NCBI RefSeq assembly: GCF_047607725.1
Contig: NZ_JBLKSS010000144.1
Coordinates: 1 to 14,022 of the forward strand
DNA length: 14,022 bases
From: JBLKSS01 sp047607725
GTDB lineage: Bacteria > Pseudomonadota > Gammaproteobacteria > Enterobacterales > Enterobacteriaceae
Direction of reading: 5' to 3'
The notes under the pieces: generated by a model
What the model was told of the DNA's origin: nothing
Seen by the model: only the letters and a program-made list of their open reading frames with translations
The model's database searches: none
Part shown: positions 7,298 to 13,419 of the stretch, one piece after another
Layout: every line of letters begins with the position of its first letter
How positions within the stretch are numbered: position 1 is the first letter of the stretch
Translations under genes and position numbers: made by a program

Positions 7298-8822
7298 TAA
7301 GCGTAACTGGCTGGTGGTCACGGCGGTGTTAACCACGCTGGCCGCCGCGCCGGCCTGGGCCGCCAAAGATGTCGTCGTGGCGGTGAACTCCAATTTCACC
7401 ACCCTGGATCCCTATGACGCCAACGACACGCTGTCGCAGGCGGTGGCCAAATCGTTCTATCAGGGATTGTTCGGCTTCGATAAAGATATGAAGCGGCAAA
7501 ATGTCCTGGCGGAGAGCTATACCGCCAGCGATGACGGTCTGACCTACACCTTCAAGCTGCGCCAGGGGGTGAAGTTCCAGGACGGCACCGATTTCAACGC
7601 CGAAGCGGTGAAGGTTAACCTGGATCGCGCCAGCAATCCGGACAACCATCTCAAGCGCTATAACCTGTTTAAAATGATCGCCAAGACCGAGGTCATTGAT
7701 CCCCATCAGGTTAAAGTCACCCTGAAAACCCCGTTCTCGGCCTTCATCAATAACCAGGCGCACCCGGCGGCGGCCATGATCTCCCCCGCTGCGCTGAAAC
7801 AATATGGCAAAGAGATTGGTTTCCACCCGGTCGGTACCGGTCTCTATCGGTTCGATACCTGGAATCAAACCGATTTCGTCAAGGTGACACGCTTCGACGG
7901 CTATTGGCAGCAGGAGGAAAACAAGCTAGACAGCATCACCTGGCGCCCGGTGGTGGATAACAACACCCGCGCGGCCGTGCTGGCGACCGGCGAAGCGACG
8001 TTCGCTTATCCGATCCCCTATGAGCAGGCCAAGGTGCTGGACAATAACAGCAAGGTGGAGCTTATCTCCGGGCCGTCGATTGTGCAGCGCTATATCATTC
8101 TCAACGTCACGCAAAAGCCGTTTGATAACGTCAAAGTGCGCCAGGCGTTGAACTACGCCATTAATAAAGACGCGCTGATCAAAGTGGCGTTCTCCGGCTA
8201 CGCGACGCCGGCGCAGGGGCAGCAGCCGAAAGGCATTGATTTCTCGACGCAATACCAGCCCTGGCCTTATGACGTGGCCAAGGCGCGCGCTATTGAAAGA
8301 AGCCGGCTATCCCAACGGTTTCTCCACCACGCTGTGGTCGTACAACAACAACAGCAGCAGCAGCCAGAAAGTGCTGCAGTTCGTTCAACAGCAGCTGAAT
8401 CAGGTGGGGGTGAAAACCACGGTAACGGTGATGGACGCCGGCCAGCGCGTAGCGCAGGTGGAGAGCAAAGGCGTGAAAGAGACCGGCGTGCGGATGTTCT
8501 ACTCCGGCTGGTCCGCGTCAACCTGCGAGGCGGATTGGGCCATTTCGCCGCTGTTCGCCAGCCAGTCGGCGGCGCCGGCGTTGTTCAACACCGCGTTTTA
8601 CAGCAATCCTAAAGTGGATGAGGATTTGGCCGCCGCGCTGAAAACACCCGCCGCGAGGAAAAAGCCCGACTGTATAAATACGCGCAGGATACCCTCTGGG
8701 CCGACGCTTCCTGAATTTTCCTGGCGACCGAAAAGCTGGTGTATGCGCGCAATAAAAACCTGAGTGACTTCTATGTGATGCCGGACGGCTCCTTCGAGTT
8801 CTCGCACGCCGATATGAAATAA
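7281..8822 (+). pseudogene. gsiB: gsiB pseudogene, periplasmic glutathione-binding protein
   Basis: GsiB is the family-5 solute-binding lipid-free periplasmic receptor of the glutathione importer, about 512 residues. The start is ATG at 7281 with AAGGAG 10 bases before. A Sec signal peptide (basic start, hydrophobic VVTAVLTTLAAA, then APAWA before AKDVV) is intact. The mature part follows E. coli closely: NSNFTTLDPYDANDTLSQ, DGTDFNAEAVKVNLDRAS, DNNTRAAVLATGEA. One base is missing near 8283-8291; the next frame reads LLKEAGYPNGFSTTLW and WSASTCEADWA. Near 8642-8650 the frame returns to the original. TGA at 8712-8714 then interrupts where a Trp codon is likely, and the tail ends at TAA 8820-8822. 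About two thirds is readable before the first shift, and a secreted truncated receptor is unlikely to fold. Confidence 0.92.
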
Positions 8823-8833
8823 CCCAGGCCGTT

Positions 8834-9754
8834 ATGCTGAATTATTTCATCAAGCGATTGTTGGGGCTCATCCCGACGCTGCTGATTGTGGCGGTGCTGG
8901 TGTTCGGGTTTGTCCATCTGTTGCCGGGTGATCCCGCCCGGCTGGCGGCGGGGCCGGAAGCGGATGCATCGGTGGTGGCCCTGGTGCGCCACGATCTCGG
9001 GCTGGATCAGCCGCTGCCGACGCAGTTCTGGCGCTTTCTGACCCATGTGGTGCGGGGCGATTTTGGTACCTCGATGGTATCCAAGCGGCCGGTAAGCAGC
9101 GAGATAAGCAGCCGTTTTATGCCCATGCTGTGGCTGACCGTGACCAGTATGATCTGGTCGGTTATCTTCGGCATGTCGCTGGGCATTCTGTCCGCGGTGT
9201 GGCGCAATCGCTGGCCCGATCGATTAGGGATGACGCTCGCGGTATCGGGTATCTCTTTTCCCGCTTTCGCGCTCGGCATGTTGTTGATGCAGATTTTCTC
9301 GGTGCAGCTGGGCTGGCTGCCCACGGTCGGGGCGGACTCGCTGCGCCACTATATTCTGCCGTCGATTACCCTTGGTGCGGCGGTGGCGTCGATAATGGCG
9401 CGTTTTACCCGCGCCTCGTTTATCGAGGTGATGCAAGAAGATTATATGCGTACCGCCCGTGCCAAAGGAGTGCGCGAAAGTTTGGTGGTCGTTAAGCATG
9501 GCCTGCGCAACACCATGATCCCGGTGGTGACCATGATGGGTTTACAATTTGGGTTTCTGCTGGGGAGATCGATCGTGGTGGAGGCGGTATTTAACCGGCC
9601 CGGCCTGGGTCGTCTGCTGGTGGATTCGGTCACGCTGCGCGATTATCCGGTTATCCAGGCCGAGGTGCTGCTGTTTTCGCTGGAGTTTATCCTCATTAAT
9701 TTGATGGTGGACATGCTGTATGCCGCCATTAACCCCTCCATTCGCTACAGGTAA
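8834..9754 (+). CDS. gsiC: GsiC, glutathione importer inner-membrane permease
   Basis: GsiC is one of the two membrane subunits of the glutathione ABC importer (binding-protein-dependent permease family, like DppB/OppB). It has 306 residues, the same length as in E. coli, and aligns without gaps as far as I can recall. An N-terminal helix (LLGLIPTLLIVAVLVFGFV) precedes the LLPGDPA motif typical of this permease type. Later hydrophobic helices flank the EAA loop EDYMRTARAKGV, which contacts the ATPase. The end is AAINPSIRYR. The ATG lies 11 bases after the gsiB stop, with no strong ribosome-binding site, suggesting coupling to gsiB translation. All its partners (GsiA, B, D) are broken here, so the importer cannot work; the gene is probably intact by chance or recency. 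Other peptide transporters could in principle share it. Confidence 0.93.
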   Translation: MLNYFIKRLLGLIPTLLIVAVLVFGFVHLLPGDPARLAAGPEADASVVALVRHDLGLDQPLPTQFWRFLTHVVRGDFGTSMVSKRPVSSEISSRFMPMLWLTVTSMIWSVIFGMSLGILSAVWRNRWPDRLGMTLAVSGISFPAFALGMLLMQIFSVQLGWLPTVGADSLRHYILPSITLGAAVASIMARFTRASFIEVMQEDYMRTARAKGVRESLVVVKHGLRNTMIPVVTMMGLQFGFLLGRSIVVEAVFNRPGLGRLLVDSVTLRDYPVIQAEVLLFSLEFILINLMVDMLYAAINPSIRYR

Positions 9755-9763
9755 CGAAACGTG

Positions 9764-10042
9764 ATGCAATTTTGGCGACGCAACGCCGCGCTGGCGGCGA
9801 TGCCCACGGTGGCTTCCCAGCGTATACGCACGCCCTGGCGCGAATTCTGGCGTCGCTTCCGCCCGCAGCCGGTGGCAGTAGCGGCGGGGGTATTTATGGT
9901 GCTGCTAATTATTGCGGCGCTGCGGGCGCCGTGGCTGGTGCCGTTTGACGCCGAAAACTACTTTGATTACGACCGCCTGAACGAGGGGCCTTCGGCCGTT
10001 TACTGGCTGGGGGTGGATTCGCTGGGACGTATAGAGAAGTAA
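9764..10042 (+). pseudogene. gsiD: gsiD, N-terminal fragment cut by the Mu-like prophage
   Basis: GsiD is the second permease subunit of the glutathione importer, about 303 residues in E. coli. Here it begins at ATG 9764 (a GTG at 9761 is also in frame), nine bases after gsiC, and reads WRRNAALAAMP, RTPWREFWRRFR, one hydrophobic helix (VAVAAGVFMVLLIIAAL), FDAENYFDYD and GVDSLGR. E. coli continues DIFSRVL, but here the frame passes into AT-rich DNA and stops after three codons at TAA 10040-10042. About 89 host codons remain. The loss of similarity coincides with the change in base composition and with phage end sites, so the cause is prophage insertion. The rest of gsiD should lie beyond the other prophage end. 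Confidence 0.93.
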
Positions 10043-10054
10043 TTTATTTGATAC
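10036..10054 (+). promoter_or_regulatory. Candidate transposase end site L1
   Basis: GAAGTAATTTATTTGATAC lies at the extreme left of the prophage. The halves GAAGT and TTTGATAC recur with identical 6-bp spacing at 10161-10179 and with a 10-bp spacer at 10106-10128. Mu attL likewise has three sites (L1-L3) of unequal spacing for transposase binding. The assignment is by position and repetition. Confidence 0.65.
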
Positions 10055-10058
10055 TTGT

Positions 10059-10094
10059 GGGAATATCCGGGAATTGGCGGGAACTCATGGGATT
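10059..10094 (+). repeat. Four GGGAA/GGGAT boxes at exact 10-bp period
   Basis: GGGAAT (10059), GGGAAT (10069), GGGAAC (10079) and GGGATT (10089) start exactly 10 bases apart, with unrelated 4-bp spacers (ATCC, TGGC, TCAT). The boxes therefore fall on one face of the helix. The array lies between end sites 1 and 2. In Mu, HU binds and bends DNA in the corresponding L1-L2 interval; whether this array has a similar role is inference. Confidence 0.75.
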
Positions 10095-10105
10095 TCTTGA
10101 GGTTA

Positions 10106-10128
10106 GAAGTGATTTTCTGATTTGATAC
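10106..10128 (+). promoter_or_regulatory. Candidate transposase end site L2
   Basis: It has the same two blocks as the terminal site, GAAGT (10106-10110) and TTTGATAC (10121-10128), preceded by TTA and followed by CA. The spacer is 10 bp rather than 6, so it may be a weaker site or bind differently. Confidence 0.55.
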
Positions 10129-10144
10129 CAATGCTTAAACAATA

Positions 10145-10154
10145 AACAATTGTT
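10145..10154. promoter_or_regulatory. AACAATTGTT palindrome between end sites 2 and 3
   Basis: A perfect 10-bp palindrome in the prophage left end. It could be a small operator or a chance AT-rich palindrome; nothing else supports a function. Confidence 0.25.
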
Positions 10155-10160
10155 CACCTA

Positions 10161-10179
10161 GAAGTAAAATATTTGATAC
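10161..10179 (+). promoter_or_regulatory. Candidate transposase end site L3
   Basis: GAAGTAAAATATTTGATAC matches the terminal site at 16 of 19 positions, including both conserved blocks and the 6-bp spacer. It is preceded by CTA as site 2 is by TTA. The GAAGT starts of the three sites are at 10036, 10106 and 10161. Confidence 0.6.
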
Positions 10180-10248
10180 CACTACAAGCAAGCTTTAATG
10201 TCCTTTAAATTGCATTTACAAAAAATTTTAACTAGGCCAATGCCTATT

Positions 10249-10839
10249 TCAGGCTCTGGCCCGGATGTTAGAATCAGAGTGGTCTACTTCTGAAATGGCT
10301 TCTCGGGTACTGATTTCAATTTTGGATAAAATCTCTCTAAGCTGTTCTTCTGACATGGATTCTAATCGTAAAGCTATTCGTTTTCTATCACCTTTTAGTT
10401 CTAGAAGTGCTTGATTTTCTGTATCAAGTAGGTGAAAAACTGTCTCAAGTCCTTTACGAGCAAGAATCTCGAATAATCTTAACTTTTCTTGATCTGTCAG
10501 AAGCGATAAAAGCTCAAAAAGCTTCCGTTCGGCATCTCCATTTGAAACCAATCTGCCGGGTTCTTTGGTTTTTTTATCGGTTTCATGAATATCACCTTCG
10601 CCATTAAGAAGCCAATTGAGAGAAACGCTTTCGTGTTCGGCTATCTTCAATAACTGGCTTCGTCTAGGGCTTGGTTTTAAATGTCTTCTTTTATAATAAT
10701 TTTTTAATGTACTAACATTAATCCCCCAAGCCCTTGCGGCTTCACTTCTAGATGCATATCTATCAACCAATTGAAAAATTCTTTCGATTACCGGTTCTTT
10801 TTCGGATTCAAGAAAAGTACGACTAGGTTTTTTTTGCAT
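10249..10839 (-). CDS. Mu-like phage repressor (c-type, helix-turn-helix)
   Basis: This leftward gene sits where Mu has its c repressor, which silences the early promoter and keeps lysogeny. The protein has 196 residues from ATG at 10837-10839, which has AGAGG six bases upstream; an earlier TTG at 10854 is in frame but has no such site. A helix-turn-helix is visible at about residues 31-50 (SRSEAARAWGINVSTLKNYY). It is followed by NWLLNGEGDI (75-84), a sequence typical of CI-type phage regulators. The rest (about 103-196) is charged and predicted helical, with no peptidase Ser-Lys dyad that I can identify, so RecA-driven self-cleavage is not indicated. The C-terminus ends in RARA; Mu repressor is turned over by ClpXP via its C-terminus, and a similar route here is only a guess. 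The frame is intact. Confidence 0.85.
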   Translation of the reverse strand: MQKKPSRTFLESEKEPVIERIFQLVDRYASRSEAARAWGINVSTLKNYYKRRHLKPSPRRSQLLKIAEHESVSLNWLLNGEGDIHETDKKTKEPGRLVSNGDAERKLFELLSLLTDQEKLRLFEILARKGLETVFHLLDTENQALLELKGDRKRIALRLESMSEEQLREILSKIEISTREAISEVDHSDSNIRARA

Positions 10840-10897
10840 CACTAACCTCTGCAACTTATTGCATTGATTTATAACAAGAAATAAATAAAACTATTAA

Positions 10898-10933
10898 AAC
10901 CACAAAGAAACCTTGACATAGTTTCTTTTGGTT
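10898..10933. promoter_or_regulatory. Dyad operator overlapping the early promoter -35 box
   Basis: The perfect 8-bp arms AAAGAAAC (10904-10911) and GTTTCTTT (10921-10928) flank CTTGACATA. The symmetry extends outward by five more bases, AACCA on the left and TGGTT on the right, with one extra C on the left. TTGACA is inside the spacer, so a protein bound here would block RNA polymerase. The repressor or Ner is the likely ligand. Confidence 0.6.
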
Positions 10934-10941
10934 CTTATGCT
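10913..10941 (+). promoter_or_regulatory. Phage early promoter (ner-A-B)
   Basis: A consensus TTGACA (10913-10918) is followed after exactly 17 bases by TATGCT (10936-10941; four of six). It points toward ner, whose ATG is about 57 bases downstream. This matches the position of the Mu early promoter between c and ner. Confidence 0.72.
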
Positions 10942-10953
10942 TTACCTGTACGT

Positions 10954-10986
10954 ATAACTTTTCAGTTATGCATGAGGATAACTTTT
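10954..10986. promoter_or_regulatory. ATAACTTTT repeat and ATAACT/AGTTAT inverted repeat in the ner leader
   Basis: ATAACT (10954-10959) and AGTTAT (10964-10969) form a perfect 6-bp inverted repeat with a 4-base spacer. ATAACTTTT occurs at 10954-10962 and again at 10978-10986, 24 bp apart. These lie downstream of the early promoter and before the ner ribosome-binding site. They may be a second operator or a leader hairpin. Confidence 0.4.
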
Positions 10987-10998
10987 TAGGATAGACGA

Positions 10999-11250
10999 AT
11001 GATGAGCAAAAAAGAAGACATGTGTGCTGATTGGCACCCTGAGATCATTAAAGCGGAGATCCATAGGCGAGGGTTGTCGTTTCGCTTACTGTCCTTGCAA
11101 GCCGGTTACAGCAAGGATTCGCTCAAAACGGTTTTACGGACTCCTTGTAAAACCTATCAGAAGATTATTGGTGAGGCGCTGGGGGTCGAACCTGAAACCA
11201 TTTGGCCTAGCCGTTACAAGATTAAAAGCTACATACGCAAGGCATCATAA
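10999..11250 (+). CDS. ner: Ner-like phage DNA-binding regulator
   Basis: Ner is a small helix-turn-helix protein that dampens early transcription and repressor synthesis in Mu after induction. This 83-residue protein resembles Mu Ner (75 residues): DWHPEIIKAEIHRRGLSFRLLSLQAGYSKDSLKTVL corresponds in layout to the Mu DWHRADVIAGLKKRKLS region, and the ending ETIWPSRYK is nearly the hallmark VIWPSRY of the Ner/Nlp family. The helix-turn-helix lies at about residues 27-47. ATG at 10999 has AGGAT six to seven bases upstream; a second ATG directly follows. It is the first gene of the early operon, and its TAA (11248-11250) is two bases from the A start. The host SfsB/Nlp proteins are the alternative family members, but the phage context settles it. 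Confidence 0.9.
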   Translation: MMSKKEDMCADWHPEIIKAEIHRRGLSFRLLSLQAGYSKDSLKTVLRTPCKTYQKIIGEALGVEPETIWPSRYKIKSYIRKAS

Positions 11251-11252
11251 TT

Positions 11253-13352
11253 ATGTTTCTTGTTGCTAAAGAACTCATTGGCGTAATAGGTCTCCCCAAA
11301 ACTACCAAGGGCATTAGAGAGATATTGGCGCGTTTAACGAAGAACTCGCCCGATCTCGTGCGTAAACGTTAAGGGACTAAGGCTTACGAGTACCACATTG
11401 ATTGTTTGCCTGTTGAAGCCCAGTGCGCGATCCGTGAGCGTCATCTTCAACAACTGATGATCGCTGCTCCTGTGGATGATGTCGTCAAGCAACCCGTCGT
11501 ATCAAAGGCCAACTCAGACCTCGAAAAAGCGGGCAAGCTGGACGTTTACCGCCGCTGCCCGGCATTGATTGGGGACAGGTTAGCCGACCTGACGGATAAG
11601 CAGCGCCAGATTGCCGATGCGCGGATGTTACTGGTGCAGCATATCCTCACCATAGGGCGGCAGCCCCGTTATAGCTGCGCGCAGGCGATCCGCTTTATTG
11701 TCCAGCAGGCGAAAACCGGCCAGTTGTCTGAGACCATCGCACAGGCGGCACAGGTGGCCAATGCCAAGAAGGGCAAAAACCGTCAACTCAGCGAAATCAC
11801 CCTCAAGCGCTGGCTGGCCGACTACAAAAAAGCCGCTACCCCTGCCGAACGCCTGATTGTGCTGGCTCCGGGGAAGCGCGAGGTGGTCAAACCGGAGCAC
11901 ATCGCCTGGTTACATGACTATCTGGCGCACTATCGCAAGCCGAACGGGTGCAGCATGAAAGAGGCGTATGCGGATTTTTGCGCCGAATGGCAACAGCGCT
12001 ATGCCGATGAACCGCTGATGTTGGCGGCGCAGCCTTCCTATGACGCGGTGCTGTATGCCATGGAGAAACTCCCCGAAACCGTGAAACAGCGCGGGCGCAA
12101 GACCGGCAGTGAATATCGCCAGCTGGAAGGGTTTATTCGCCGCGACTGGACCAGTTTACCGGTTAACTACGTCTGGATTGGCGACGGTCACGGCATGAAG
12201 ATGAAAGTCGCCCATCCCGACCACGGTCAGCCCTTTTCGCCGGAAGTGACCTTTATTATCGATGGCAGCTGCCGCTATATCACCGGCTGGAGCCTGTCGC
12301 TCTCCGAAAACGTGATTGCCGTTACCGATGCCCTGCGGTATGGCATTGCCACCCACGGCAAGCCGTTTCTCTATTATTCGGATAACGGTAGCGGTGAAAC
12401 CAACAACACGCTCGATGCGGATATTACCGGTATTTTAACCCGCCTGAATATTGAACATCCGACCGGCATTCCCGGCAATCCGCAAGGGCGCGGCATTATT
12501 GAACGGCTTAACCGTACCTTGCCGATGCGCATTGCCCGCCATTTTGCCACCTACTACGGCACCGGCGCTGACAGGGAAACCGTGCGCAAGACCGGCAAGG
12601 CGCTTAAGTCTGCCTTAAACGCCCAATCAAAGGGCAGTGAGCTGACCGTCGCCCAGCAGACCACGCTGCGCAAGCTGCCCTCCTGGGAGATGCTGATTGA
12701 TGAAATCAAGGCCGGCGTCGAGTGGTACAACGCCCGTCCGCACAGTGAATTACCCAAACGCCCCGATGGGCAGCATTACAGTCCCGCCGAGTTTCGCCGC
12801 TGGAAACTGGAAAACGAAGCCACCGAGCTGGAATGGCTGACGCAGTTTGAGCTACGCGACCTGTTCATGCCTCAGACCGAACGCACCGTCAGTCGCTGTG
12901 AAATCCGTTTCCTCAACAACATTTACTACGCCGCCAAACTGGCGGATGAGCACGGGCACAAGGTGCTGGTGAACTACGACATTCACGATGCCAGCAAGGT
13001 GATCGTGCGCCGCATGGATGGCTCCTACCTCTGTGAAGCGGTCTGGGATGGCAACAAGCGCCAGGCCTTCCCGGTGACGGCGGAATACCACAACCAGCAA
13101 CAACGTATCAAGGGGATGCGCAAGCGGGGCGAAGAGAAAGTGGCGTTGGCCGAAGCAGAAAACACCGTCACCCTGCCCGCAGTGGCGGAAGACAACTGGC
13201 TGCCTGGCAATGTTTACCGCACGGTGGGAAATGCTGCCGTGAAACAGGCTGTGGGGTGTGAAGTTCAGGCGGATGACTGGGATACCGAAGGGGCCTTACA
13301 GCGTGGGCTGGCTCTACTTGAAGCCCAGCAGGATGCCGATCCGCTGTTGTAA
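11253..13352 (+). pseudogene. Mu-like DDE transposase A with an in-frame TAA at codon 40
   Basis: MuA-type transposases pair the phage ends and catalyse strand transfer. The original start is ATG 11253, giving a 699-residue protein (Mu A is 663). The N-terminal end-recognition/enhancer domain begins VAKELIGVIGLPKTTKGI, resembling Mu (GLPKTSAGV). TAA at 11370-11372 interrupts it just before GTKAYEY, which aligns with the Mu GGKAIEY. The remainder is open and complete. The DDE residues, in full numbering, are Asp311 (WIGDGHG), Asp377 (YYSDNGSG) and Glu417 (GRGIIERLNRTL). A beta-barrel region and a basic, Gln-rich C-terminal domain that would contact B and ClpX follow. A restart at TTG 11406 or a later codon would give about 648 residues lacking the enhancer-binding domain. 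Start spacing from ner suggests coupling. Recent loss by one substitution is likely. Confidence 0.85.
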
Positions 13353-13354
13353 AA

Positions 13355-13382
13355 AAGCCATTCGGGAGCAACCGAATGGCTT
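13355..13382 (-). terminator. 11-bp hairpin between A and B with terminator polarity on the minus strand
   Basis: The perfect arms AAGCCATTCGG (13355-13365) and CCGAATGGCTT (13372-13382) have a 6-base loop. On the + strand no T-run follows (ATCGG). On the minus strand the stem is followed by a run of six T (13351-13356, partly in the stem), the form of an intrinsic terminator. It would stop antisense transcripts from entering A. It could also stabilise or partly attenuate the A-B message. Confidence 0.6.
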
Positions 13383-13408
13383 ATCGGAACACAAGAATGC
13401 TTTTCATC

Positions 13409-13415
13409 AAGGAGG
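13409..13415 (+). promoter_or_regulatory. Strong ribosome-binding site of gene B
   Basis: AAGGAGG ends 4 bases before ATG 13420 and 7 bases before ATG 13423. The 7-base spacing favours the second ATG as the true start. It is far stronger than any site before A. Confidence 0.7.
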
Positions 13416-13419
13416 CAAG

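Noticed and set aside
8325..8400. Poly-Gln tract as a possible novel low-complexity protein.
   Set aside because: It appears only in the wrong frame of gsiB, after the frameshift; the correct frame gives the normal GsiB sequence.
482..8714. Two Trp positions (ybiT 482, gsiB 8712) read as TGA, hinting at UGA-to-Trp recoding.
   Set aside because: rlmF and ybiT themselves end in TGA at the expected place, and neighbouring genes carry TAG, TAA and frameshifts. Ordinary decay explains it better.
8236..8763. Programmed ribosomal frameshifting in gsiB or moeA.
   Set aside because: No slippery heptamer with a downstream structure was evident, there are several lesions per gene, and these families are not known for it.
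11024..11269. Alternative 81-codon rightward frame overlapping ner.
   Set aside because: The Ner family match (ETIWPSRY ending) is in the other frame with a proper start site; this one has no similarity.
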